Below are positions 48,694-59,634 of a stretch of 64,000 bases of DNA, one piece after another. The stretch comes from Hirsutella rhossiliensis (taxonomy: Eukaryota; Ascomycota; Sordariomycetes; Hypocreales; Ophiocordycipitaceae). The stretch spans positions 1 to 64,000 of the forward strand of contig NW_025408674.1 of the NCBI RefSeq assembly GCF_020360975.1, read 5' to 3'. The notes under the pieces were generated by a model. The model saw only the letters and a program-made list of their open reading frames with translations, was not told the origin of the DNA and did not search any database. The position numbers were made by a program, and so were the translations under genes. Each line of letters begins with the position of its first letter. Positions within the stretch are counted from its first letter, which is position 1.

Positions 48694-49162
48694 TGTTACG
48701 ACCCGACCAACGGATGTTACGACCCGACCAACGGATGGCCATGACACGGGCCAGGGATGACTAACCGCTGAAGGATCACGTGACCATGCGAAAGGTGATC
48801 GGTGGATCGCCTTACGATCAAGCGAGCGGTGCTCGACGGATCGTTCATCGATCAAGGTGATCACCTCTGTGATCACCTCCAGCACCTCGCGATCAGAGAC
48901 GGGCAGTTGGGTATATATAGCTGCCCCATTTCACTCCTTTAGACTAGATAGCTCTTTAGCTTTCAACACAATCATTACGATCCCTATCACGATCTCATCT
49001 CTGATTCCGATCACTTGATTACCTGGTTACAGTCTACGGTCTACGACCTCCGACTCATCACCAACGTGACATACTTATCATTGCTCAGACCACGCCCTGT
49101 TGTATCTGCCAACATAAACCCCACGACAGGTTTATCCCTTGGGAATATCACCGGTCGTCACA
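48694..49162 (+). repeat. 5' LTR
   Basis: It begins with two tandem copies of a 21-bp unit (TGTTACGACCCGACCAACGG plus A), has GTGATCACCTCTGTGATCAC palindromic words in the middle and TATATATA at 48912-48919. Confidence 0.95.
48912..48919 (+). promoter_or_regulatory. TATA box of the LTR promoter
   Basis: TATATATA lies about 45 bp before the sequence complementary to the primer site, consistent with transcription starting near 48955. Confidence 0.6.
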
Positions 49163-49163
49163 C

Positions 49164-49173
49164 GTTGAAAGCT
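49164..49173 (+). other. putative self-primed primer-binding site
   Basis: GTTGAAAGCT, one base after the 5' LTR, is the exact reverse complement of AGCTTTCAAC at 48958-48967 within the LTR, downstream of the TATA box. There is no TGG-type tRNA primer match next to the LTR. This is the arrangement of the self-primed Tf1/sushi lineage. Confidence 0.6.
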
Positions 49174-49225
49174 CTTGTTCAGAACGATACCGCGTCTCTC
49201 TGAGCAATATCGCATAACTGTCAAC

Positions 49226-52200
49226 ATGCCTGCACAGCAAACTGGATCAACCAACTCGGGACACACCGTGTCGCCGCAGGACATGATGCGCGAAATCATC
49301 AGCCTTCGACAGGAGGTCCAAGTGCTCAGGAACGGAGGAGGCAACGGACAAGTCAGGGACATCGGAGAAGCAGTCAAACCAAAACAGCCAGGACCATTCG
49401 ACGGTACTCATGGCACGCTTCGAGACTTTCTCACCCAACTCAAAGCCTACCACCGATTCTATCCGACCAAGCTCTCGGACCCAGTCGAAAGGTACTCCAC
49501 GCAGGAAATTGTTTATCTGGAACGGCACTCGCCTGGTTTGGACCCATCATGAGGGACTTTCTCGACAACCAACCAGCGCGACGAGACAACGAGACAGACG
49601 AAGTCTTTGCCAGTTTCCAAGGATTCGAAGAAGCCATTACGAAGGTATTCGGAACAACCGACGAGGAACGAGAGGCCGAACAGAAACTTCGAGAACTCCG
49701 ACAAAGGATCTCAGCATCGGATTATGCTGCGAAGTTCCGTCAAGTCACCTCAAAGCTTGATTGGGACGACGAACCTCTTATGTCACGATTCTACGACGGG
49801 CTGAAAGAAGAAGTCAAGGACGAGCTCTACAAGGAAAATCGACCTGACAACCTCTCGGACTACATTGCTATGGCAGTACGAATCGACGACAGACAGTATG
49901 CGCGACGCCAAGAAAAGAAACAAGGAAGAGGAAACTGGAACCCTTCCTATGGGAACAACTTTAACCGACGCGCCAACTACAAGAAGAAGCGCGAAACTCC
50001 CATTGCTTACGCCCACACAACTAACCCAGGCAAAATGGACCTGGATGCAACAAAGAAGGGCGAAGGAAAATGCTTCAACTGCGGAAAGTTGGACATTTCT
50101 CACGAAATTGCAAGCAACCTCGCAAGGAGAAGAAAGTTCACTGGGCCCCAGCCCCAGAAGGTAAGAGACACCTGAACGCTACTAACAAGCAGGAACCAAA
50201 GCATGAACTCCTTAGTTGGACTGCATGCTACGACGACAAATGCACGGTACACCTAAGCGACAAAAACGGTACCGGATGGTTCCCAAAGCCACCAAAGAAA
50301 ACCCTTGCAATGGTGCAACGAAGAGATCCCACAACACAGAAACAAGTCAAATTCGCAGAACCAGAATACCCCTATCCTGAAGGAGTCTCACAAGACTGGA
50401 TCAGGAAGAACGGCAAACGATTCCAGGAAGACATGCGAAATAAGGATCGACAACAACGACGGGCAGTCTATAAACAACATAACAAAGAAGATACGGACGC
50501 AGCCCTTATGCTCACGAAACTCGGACAACAACCCGAAGAGGAACAACGAAGTTTCGACGACACAAGCTCTGAAGAACAAGACACGCTACAAGAAACAGAA
50601 GACGAGGATGAACTCGCACCACCACCCTCACTACTAAGGAAAACGCCACGATTGGAGAACACGCTCCATACTTCGAAGAATTCGAAGAAATGCTCAAAAT
50701 TGAACTCAACAAATACCTCAAATTCTCACGGAAAACCAACAAGCTGCATTGATTCGATACCAACCGGCACCACGCGGAGGAGACTACGCTGTGGCTATCG
50801 CCGCGGTCGACACCTTTACAGCTCTACAACGAGAATGGCAACCACGAGGAGAATTTTCAGATGACCCAAGAACAGTGCTCAGTCACGAAGAGCACAAACA
50901 TATTTCATGGATCTCATGCGTCTATTTGGACTGCATGATACACTTCAGAAGAAGGCACGACACAACGCTTTCCCAGTCAGATTCGACGGACAAATACTTT
51001 CGAAACCCTACCTAAGCACGGAACTGGACTACTGGAAAATCGATCAACGTTACCCGAACGACCAAGTCATGTTATTGGAACCCGATTACGGCACGCCACT
51101 TGAATGCCGCGATGATTACGGTTCTTTAACGAGATGTCTTTCGGAAACATGCAAAATCCACAAACACGCCAAAATTGGGGAATGGCACAACGCCACTCGC
51201 TCTAAGGCATCCGAACCATCTATCTTCACAAGACTCGCGCAACGAATCAGATGCGACGAAGAAGATTACAACGAATGTGCACACCCGAACTGCAAAGTTC
51301 ACGAACACGAAAAGGCACGAGCATGGCACAAACGACACAACGGTGCACCAAAGGACTACTGGCGACACCTACGAAGGCTACAAGCTACATTCGACCAAGG
51401 AAAAATTAACGCAGAAGAACTACGCGCAAAACAGAAAGACGCAGAACGAAAACTCGATTCCTGGTACGAAAACGAACAGAATTGCGAAGCACGGTACGCA
51501 ATCAACTGCGAAGCAGCACAATGCAAACAACACAGCGTTGAGAAACAAGAAATCTTCGATTGGCTACAAGAAATCAGTCTCTTGAGCCCCGACACGACAC
51601 CACGCGACGAAAACATAAAGAAACGATATCAACAACAAATCGAAGAAGAATACCCAAATGAAACGAATAAGGACCAGGCAAAACGAGGTACGCCATCTGT
51701 AAAGGGCTACAGACTGGCACGACACGACAAGATCCAAGGACCCTATGCATGGCAACGGCAAGCCATGGCAACCAAATGGTATTGGACATCCAAATCGCGG
51801 GACATCACGTACACGCACTATTGGATTGCGGCGCGATGGGCAATTACGTTTCACCTAGAGTCATCAATCGTTACCGACTCCCATGGAGACACAAGAAAGA
51901 TCCATATGAACTCACGAATATCGAAGGAGAGGCCTTCAACTATAACAACGGAATCATTGATATGGAGATTGATCACCTCGACATCAATATCCAGGGCCAC
52001 GACGAACGAGTCGACTTCGACATCATGGACATTGGAGAACACGACCTTGTGTTAGGGCTTCCATGGTTACAGGAGAGCAACCCACTGATCAACTGGAAAA
52101 CTGGCCAGCTGCGTTGGAACGAAGACGCAAGTTTCCAAGACCAGCAGATTTGGGAGAAAGCAAAATTTTGCGATGATTTAGCCACTGAACAGGACGAAAG

Positions 52201-55200
52201 GGATGACCGTTCAAGCAAATCATTACGGGCTTCAGCGATACAAACGAAAACAGCAACCGAACCGGCGGACACAACAAAATCGACTGACAAGACCCACGTA
52301 CTGACCAACACGGCTGTACAACCTGGCATCCGACATAAACAGAACAAAGGACACAACAAGAAGATCCGAAGAGTTATTGCCACTCTAAGGAAAGACCTCG
52401 AACAAATCAACAAAGAGCTCGAGTCAAGGGAAACCAGCTCTCAAAAGAAAGAACAAAGCCCACAAGACAGAATGAAGAACATCCCACAGGAATACCGGAA
52501 ATACGACAAACTCTTCAAGGAAGAACTCGAGACAGGGTTACCCGAACACAGTCAATGGGACCACGAAATTTGTCTCAAAGATGGAAGAACGCCGACGTTC
52601 CATAAGATTTACAACCTAAACGAAAAGCAACTGCAAACGCTACGCGACTACCTCGACGAGAATCTACGAAAGGGATACATACGAACATCAACATCCGAAG
52701 CAGGCTACCCAGTCATGTTTGTTCCAAAGAAAAACGGCAAGCTACGACTAGTTGTCGACTACAGACGCCTAAACGATATTACAATGAAGGACCGAACACC
52801 ATTACCGCTTATATCGGAACTACGAGATCGACTGCACGGCAAAAAATGGTTTACAGCCCTCGATCTCAAAGGCGCCTACAACTTAATACGCATGAAGAAG
52901 GGACACGAATGGATGACAGCTTTCAGAACGAAATTCGGACTATTCGAATATCTGGTAATGCCATTTGGACTCACAAATGCACCAGCTACCTTCAACGGAT
53001 GATCAACAATGTCCTACGCGAACACTTGGACATCTTTGTGGTAGTATACCTGGATGATATCCTAATCTTCTCGGACACCCTAGAAGAACACAAGGAACAC
53101 GTCCACAAGGTACTCCGCGCACTTCAGAATGCGAAGTTACTGGTTGAACCAGAAAAAAGCAAGTTCCACACACAGGAAGTAGATTTCCTCGGACACACGA
53201 TCTCACCAGGAGAGATACGAATGCAACAAGACAAGATCAACTCAGTCAAAGAATGGCCAACGCCAAAGAACGTCAAGGACGTACAAAGTTTCCTAGGATT
53301 TGCGAATTACTACCGACGATTCATCAAAGATTTCGGAAAGATTGCAACACCACTACACGACTTAACGAAGAAGGAAAAAGAGTTTACATGGGACGACAAA
53401 GCCAACGAAGCTTTCGAATGCATCAAAACGACGATTACGCAAGAACCGGTCTTAACCACCTTCGATCCAGAACGACAAATCGAACTCGAAACCGATGCAT
53501 CAGACTTTGCTCTAGGAGCACAAATCGGACAGAAGGACGATGAAGGAAGACTACGACCAATTGCATTCTACTCGAAAAAGCTACATGGCGCAGAACTCAA
53601 TTACCCCATCTACGACAAAGAATTCCTCGCAATCATTCAAGCTTTTAAGGAATTTCGACACTACCTTCTCGGAAGCAAACACAAAATCAAGGTCTACACA
53701 GATCACAAAACATCTCACATTTCGCGACGACGCAACAATTGAACGGACGACAGATCCGATGGGCCGAATGTCTATCAGAATTCGACTACGAAATAATCCA
53801 CAGAAAAGGAACAGAAAACGGTCGAGCTGATGCCCTCAGCCGACGATCCGACTACGACACAGGAGCACCTATTGTGAAAGGACAACTCCTTGAGCTCAAC
53901 AATGAAGGGAATATGCAACAACGACAGCTTAACGCAATCTTCAAGGTCAATCCAGACGAAGGCCTTACGAAGAAGATCCAACAAGCCTACGATAAGGTTG
54001 ATTGGGAACCACTTCCAGTTGTTTGGGAAGATGGCCTGGCAAAGCATCAAGGAAAGATCTTTGTACCAGAAGAACTTCAGGACGAAGTTATACGCGAAAT
54101 TCACGAACACCCGACACACGGACACCAAGGAATCCGGAGGACGATGGAAAGAATTCGACGAATCTACGACTTTCCACGGATGAAGAAACGAATCAGCGAA
54201 ACTATCAGAAAATGCGAACTTTGCGCACGAAGCAAAGCTGAACGACACAAGCCATACGGAGAATTACAACCACTACCAGTACCAGAAAAACCATGGATTC
54301 AATAGCTTTCGACCATGTCACGAAGCTACCACTGTCAAAAGAACCCATGACCAACGTCAAGTACGACAGCATATTCGTCATTACCGACAGATTGACGAAG
54401 TACGGATACTTCTTGCCGTACAAAGAAGCAAGCAATGCAGAAGAGCTAGCATATGTGTTCCTACGAACTATTGTCAGCAATCACGGACTACCGAACGAGA
54501 TTGTCTCTGACAGAGGAAGCACATTTGTGGCCAAGTTTTGGCAAGCTCTCATGGCACAATTGGGGACGAAACATAAGCTCAGCACAGCTTATCACCCACA
54601 AACAGATGGACAAACAGAACGACTCAACCAAACGCTTGAACAATATTTACGATGCTACATCAGCTACGAACAAAACGATTGGGTTAAATGGCTACCGACG
54701 GCACAACTAGCTTACAACAGCTCAGTCACAGAGACAACCAAGCTCTCACCAGCATACGCCAATTACGGATACAACCCAGAAGCATTCAAGGTCACTCGAC
54801 AAGGACCACAAGCGGAACGAGCGATACTGCAAGCAGATCAGCTACGAAAATTGCATAAAGAAATGCAACAAGAACTTCAATTCGTCAGAGAACGAATGTC
54901 CACTCACTACAATCGGAAAAGATTGCAGGGACCAATCTTTCAAGAGGAGACATGGTCTACCTCGTACGACGAAACATCAAAACAAAACGACCAAGCAACA
55001 AATTGGATTTCAAGAAACTTGGACCGTTCAAAGTCAAGAAAACCATTTCAAAAGTCAACTACGAACTTTCGCTACCAACAACAATGCGGATACACCCGAT
55101 ATTTCATATCTCATTATTGGAACCAGCACCACGAAACGCCAAACCACAGGAAAAATCGAAGTCGACGACGATCAAGAATACGAAGCAGAACAAATACTGG

Positions 55201-55347
55201 ACACAAGAAAACAAGGTCAGCAACAGGAATACCTTGTAAAATGGAAAGGATACGGACCTGAGGAAAACACATGGGAACCCACCAAGCACCTGACCCATTG
55301 TGGTTCGCTTCTCCGACAATTCAATCAACAAAGATCAACCTCCTGAC
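49226..55347 (+). CDS. gag-pol polyprotein of the gypsy element (11 apparent frameshifts)
   Basis: It starts at ATG 49226. Gag: coiled region near 49290, capsid (FDGTHGTLRDFLTQLKAYHR), CCHC knuckle CFNC...GHFSRNC near 50070-50110. Then a Cys/His spacer. Protease LLDCGAMGN near 51825 (DCG where DSG/DTG is usual). RT with LVVDYRRLN, MPFGLTNAP and YLDD (about 53048). RNase H with ETDASDFALG. Integrase zinc region and DDE core (about 54310-54730; ITDRLTKYGYF, PNEIVSDRGS, YHPQTDGQTERLNQ). Chromodomain YLVKWKGYGPEENTWEP (about 55230-55290). The frame is lost near 49516, 50090, 50642, 50709, 50911, 51738, 52996, 53706, 54297, 54946 and 55147. Each can be explained by one base missing from a short homopolymer; repairing them gives one continuous ORF, as in Tf1. 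Confidence 0.9.
50226..51563 (+). other. array of four C-x4-C-x2-H-x3-K motifs in the polyprotein
   Basis: Four spaced copies: CYDDKCTVHLSDK (50226-50279), CLSETCKIHKHAK (in 51105-51188), CAHPNCKVHEHEK (in 51252-51329) and CEAAQCKQHSVEK (in 51483-51563). Each is followed by a Trp 8-10 residues after the His. The last three have an extra Cys 7-9 residues upstream, giving C-x7/9-C-x4-C-x2-H, close to CCCH zinc fingers. They lie between the nucleocapsid knuckle and protease. Confidence 0.75.
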
Positions 55348-55827
55348 GAAATGGGATTTTCCGGCGCCGACGAATCCCCGAGCAACCCAAATTGGGCTAA
55401 GACAGAAGGAGACAACGACACCTGGGAGTACAAGGAATCCCAATCCTCGACGAAGTCCGAGGGTAACCGATCGTCGTGAGGGGAAGGCGGCCGCGCCTCC
55501 TCCACTCGTTGCCGCTCCTTCTCCGCCTCTTCTTTCTCGACACGTTCCAGCTCCTCAACGTTATCGATCCACGGGAGACCGCCCGCATCATCTTTTCAAA
55601 CCATAATTTCTTTTGTTTTCGAAGGCGCAGAACCTTTTCCTCGGCCTCCTCAAGCTCGCGTTCGAGCTTGATGTGTTGATTGCAATATTTCGAAGCTGTG
55701 CCGGCGATACCCCTGGACGTCGCAGCGGGAAGGTGAAGGCGCACGCATTCGACACAGCGATCAGAATCCGAAGACGACACCTGGCATTCCCGAGTCCGCG
55801 ACGCTCGCAAGCCGAGCAAGAAGGCAT
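55336..55827 (-). CDS. antisense Cys-rich coiled-coil ORF in the gypsy element
   Basis: Minus strand, ATG 55827 (MPSCSACERRGL), stop at 55336. Read across three frames it gives a coherent small protein of about 165 residues. It has a Cys cluster (CSACERRGL, then ECQVSSSDSDRC and CVEC), the linker GVSPAQLRNIA, a coiled coil (IKLERELEEAEEKVLRLRKQ, then KLWFEKMMRAV), acidic helices (NVEELERVEKEEAEKERQRV) and a Pro/Asp-rich tail. The four breaks again fit single-base homopolymer losses. It converges with pol, overlapping its stop by about 12 bp. The Cys pattern and coiled coil recall uncharacterised fungal proteins; function unknown. Confidence 0.65.
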
Positions 55828-56032
55828 CGTAAGAATGTCGGGATTCGAAAGGATCGTGGAAAGCAGGACACCACAACGGATGGACGACGAGGCCTTGGCC
55901 CTTTCTTGGAAACACGGTCAGACGGCATGACGGACCATGATGAAGGAAGAAGAAAGGGAACGGCACACACTCACGCAGGAAATGACCAGGATATGCGACA
56001 CGGCGGCTAAAGCAGGTCTTGAGGGCAAGACC

Positions 56033-56046
56033 AAGGGAGGGGGAGA
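56033..56046 (+). other. polypurine tract
   Basis: AAGGGAGGGGGAGA lies five bases before the 3' LTR, the expected place for plus-strand priming. Confidence 0.75.
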
Positions 56047-56051
56047 CCTGA

Positions 56052-56520
56052 TGTTACGACCCGACCAACGGATGTTACGACCCGACCAACGGATGGCCAT
56101 GACACGGGCCAGGGATGACTAACCGCTGAAGGATCACGTGACCATGCGAAAGGTGATCGGTGGATCGCCTTACGATCAAGCGAGCGGTGCTCGACGGATC
56201 GTTCATCGATCAAGGTGATCACCTCTGTGATCACCTCCAGCACCTCGCGATCAGAGACGGGCAGTTGGGTATATATAGCTGCCCCATTTCACTCCTTTAG
56301 ACTAGATAGCTCTTTAGCTTTCAACACAATCATTACGATCCCTATCACGATCTCATCTCTGATTCCGATCACTTGATTACCTGGTTACAGTCTACGGTCT
56401 ACGACCTCCGACTCATCACCAACGTGACATACTTATCATTGCTCAGACCACGCCCTGTTGTATCTGCCAACATAAACCCCACGACAGGTTTATCCCTTGG
56501 GAATATCACCGGTCGTCACA
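56052..56520 (+). repeat. 3' LTR
   Basis: Same 469-bp sequence as the 5' LTR by visual comparison along its whole length, including the tandem 21-bp start. Confidence 0.95.
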
Positions 56521-58140
56521 ATAGAGAGGTAGGCTAGACTTTATAGTAAGCTATTACTAAAACTAACTTATATCCCGCTACTAGTTAAGGAAAGTAAGGA
56601 CTAACTAATAAAAACCTTTAAAGAAAAGGCCTAGATATTAGCCGCTAAGTTCTTCCTATTAAAAGCTAGTATAACCTAAGGGCTACCTTAGCTTATAGCT
56701 AAGGCGACCTTTATAGTTAACTAATAAATCTAGCTAGCTAATATTATAGTAGCGCTAAGTAAAATAATAAGCTAGAAAGTAATAGGTTTAAATAGCGTTC
56801 TTTTAAGGTTTATTAAGAAGTATAGCCTAGCCTTAGTTTAGCGACTAGCTATAATTTTTAACGCTTATACCTAACTCTTATATTTCTTAGGTTAGTTTTA
56901 TAGCGTAAATATAGTAGTTATTTAAAAGCTAAGTAAGAGGCTAGAAGCTTATTATATAGTAAGGGGATAGATATTAATTTCCCTCTTACCTATAATAGGA
57001 AAAGTACTTAAGTAGATACTAGCTTAAAGGATCGCGGGAGTAGTAAAGGTAAATAGTATTTTATTAAATAAATAAATAAGGAATAAAAAGGAACGCTTTA
57101 TAAAAGCAGCGATCCTATTAATAATAAAACTAGTATATATAACCTAGGCCTATAAGGGTATTATATCGTTCTTATAGCTAGATATTAAGGGCGTATTTAA
57201 TATAGTTAACTATAATAAGCTTATAAAGGAACTAAAGCTTAAGGGATACCTTAGATAGCCTATAAGCTTAATATAAAGCTTTATAAGCGATAAAAGATTA
57301 ACCTTTTACTTTAATAAAAAGACCTTAGAGCTAACTTAAGTATTAATAAGAGTTCCTTAAAGCTTCCCTTTATCCTTAATCTTATTTCTATACTATATAA
57401 CCCTCTTATATAAGAGGCTTAATATAATATATAGTATTTATATTATTAGCTTCGCTAATAATATAAATATAGTTAGTATTAAACCTAATAAGGCTATTAT
57501 AGTAGTACGCTTAAAGGAAGCTTAAAAGGTATATATAAAGTAAGTAACTAAGTTCGCGGTTACTTTTAAACTATTAAAAAGTAAGTTAATATACTTTATA
57601 TAAAGGAGATAAGTAATAATAACGCTAGTTTACCTTAGGGCTAACGTAGTAACTCCGGTCTAAGAAGCTTACTTACTAAGGGTTTAGGTATATTAAAAAC
57701 TATATTAAAAGGCCTACCTAAAATAGCTCTAAGTAAAGTTAAAGCGCTAGACTATAGCCCTAACTAAGCTTACGGTATCTATATAGAGCTATATCTTACT
57801 ACGCGCTAAGAAAGTCTATAGTAAGGTAATCTAGTCCTTAATTTCCTATACTATAGTTATATTTTATAAGATAATACCTATAAAAGGGAAACTATATAAG
57901 ATCGCGCGGGACTTAGTATAGGACTAGTTAGCTTACTTTTAAGTAATAATAAGCGCTTACCGCGCGACCTTAGTCTATTAAGTTAAAGCGGAGGTATAGG
58001 TACCTTTAATTAACCTTTACTTAAACTAAAGAATAATAAATACCCTTTAAAGGCTAGAGGTCTTAGGGCTCTTAGGCTAAATCTAACGCGCGTTTAACGC
58101 GGTCGTAGGTATACTTAAAAGGAGGCGATACTAAAGAGAG
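56521..58140 (+). pseudogene. RIP-mutated LINE, reverse transcriptase part
   Basis: This continues the LINE from 48693. Recognisable despite mutation: AAKFFLLKAS near 56650, a KxxGxNSxxLRFIKKY-like palm start near 56790, the motif B region SLSLILFLYYITLLYKRL near 57370-57425, and FANNINI near 57455 (from FADDINI). Near 57780 it reads SYILLRAKKVYSKVI, like the RT thumb/C-terminal region. No ORF survives. Confidence 0.6.
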
Positions 58141-59316
58141 AGTAGGCCCCCGGCAGCGCTACCTTTAGGTAGACCCCCTCTTATAAAGGAGATAAAGGGG
58201 GTCTAAGGCTAGATAAGATTAAACGACCTCCTAGATAAAGCTAAGTCGCTTAAAAGGCTAAATAAGGAATAGGCCGCTTAATAAAACGCTAAGGAAGATA
58301 TAATTTAATAATACTAAACTACCTTTTACCTTATTAACTTTCTACTATAGTTCGATAAGGCGATAACGCTAGACTATTATAAGGGCCTCCTTAAGTATAT
58401 TAATATAGTAATTACTTAGATATATATAGGAATGACTAAGCTTAATAACTTCCTCTTTAACTAATAAGTCCTTAGCGTAGTCTCGCTAATATATACTTAT
58501 AGATAAAAATAAGATACTATCTACTATATAATAATTAACTATATATTAATAGTAAAGGTAAAGAAGTCCCTTTTAATATAGGCCTAAGATATAAGTAATA
58601 TAAGAGCGGGCTTTTAAGGGAAAAGGATAATAGCGCCGCTAGCGTAATAGTTCCTTTACTTAGGTAGGCTTTATTAGTTCGACTTAGCTTAGAGTCTATA
58701 TATAGATATACTAGATAATAGGACTAGGGTCGCGCTAGAAATAAAGCGGCCTTAACTAAGACTACCCTAGCTAACTACTTCCCTTATTAAGGCGATCTAA
58801 GAAGAGAGAGGACTTATAATAATAAGACTATAGTATTAACTAAACTAAACCTAAATTAAGTATAAACCTTACTAATTAAACTATAGACTAAATAAAACTA
58901 ATATAACTTAATTAAACTAACCTTAATAGCTATAAAATAAGACTTACTACTAAAAGACTATAATTAAATAAGACTTAACCTAGAACTAAACTAAGATAAA
59001 GCTAATAACTAGCCCTTTAAACTATAACTTTAGCTTAACTTATTAGTAGTAATATTTACCTTATTATAGTAGAAATAATAAGACCCCCTTAAAGTAATAT
59101 ATAAGGTATAAGAGGGAGTAACCTAAGGCTTATAATAAGTATAGGGACTACTACCGCTATAAGAAGCCTAATAATAACTAGTTAAGCTTAACCTTAAACC
59201 TAAACTAAAGCTAGCTTAGATAGCTAGCTTATAAGATAGAGTAATAACTAAGGTCTATACTAAGGTAAGACCTATACTAGCGGCGGTATAAAGGCGCTTA
59301 CTATAGCCTATACTAT
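58141..59316. other. RIP-mutated DNA, unassigned
   Basis: Almost no CpA or TpG and no ORF. Probably further transposon relics, but no family can be read. Confidence 0.7.
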
Positions 59317-59634
59317 ATATAAGAATATACCCTTATATTCCTATTTTACTATTATAAAAAATAATAAGTATAAAAAGGCTTTATAAAATAAGCTAGTAAA
59401 AAGAGGCTCTATAATATAGTCTAAGGGAATAACCCTTAAAGATAAAGACCTTTACTAGATATCTTAACCTACTTTTCTTAAAAGAAGGTATAGATATTTA
59501 ATAGAGGTTTTTATCTTTAAGGGTTATTCTAACTATAATAGACCTCTTTTACTAGCTTATTTTATAGAGCCTCCCTATACCTATTATTTTTTATAATAGT
59601 AAAATAGGAATATAAGGGTATATTCTTATACTAT
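59317..59634. repeat. large RIP-mutated palindrome
   Basis: Two arms of about 150 bp in inverted orientation share ATACCCTTATATTCCTATTT and AAAATAAGCTAGTAAAA-type words, with a centre near 59475. It looks like a foldback/MITE that was mutated after insertion. Arms differ mostly by C/T and G/A. Confidence 0.7.

Larger units (their letters stand above)
48694..56520 (+). mobile_element. complete Ty3/gypsy chromovirus (Tf1/sushi-like)
   Basis: The element is 7,827 bp with two 469-bp LTRs (48694-49162, 56052-56520) that appear identical, ends TGTT...CACA, and a perfect 5-bp target duplication ATAGA (48689-48693, 56521-56525). Domain order is gag, protease, RT, RNase H, integrase, chromodomain. 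It has a putative self-primer and a purine tract. It splits a RIP-mutated LINE. No RIP changes are visible in it. Confidence 0.95.

Noticed and set aside
48938..48967. tRNA-primed PBS for the gypsy element
   Set aside because: No TGG-type complement to a tRNA 3' end follows the LTR; the self-complementary 10-mer explains the site better.
51749..51789. Protease active site DCG as an inactivating mutation
   Set aside because: The usual triad is DSG or DTG, but I could not exclude DCG as a natural variant of the family, and the rest of the domain is well kept.
55348..55479. C-terminal extension of pol beyond the chromodomain
   Set aside because: It would need a further indel, and the same bases are better explained by the antisense ORF converging on the pol stop.
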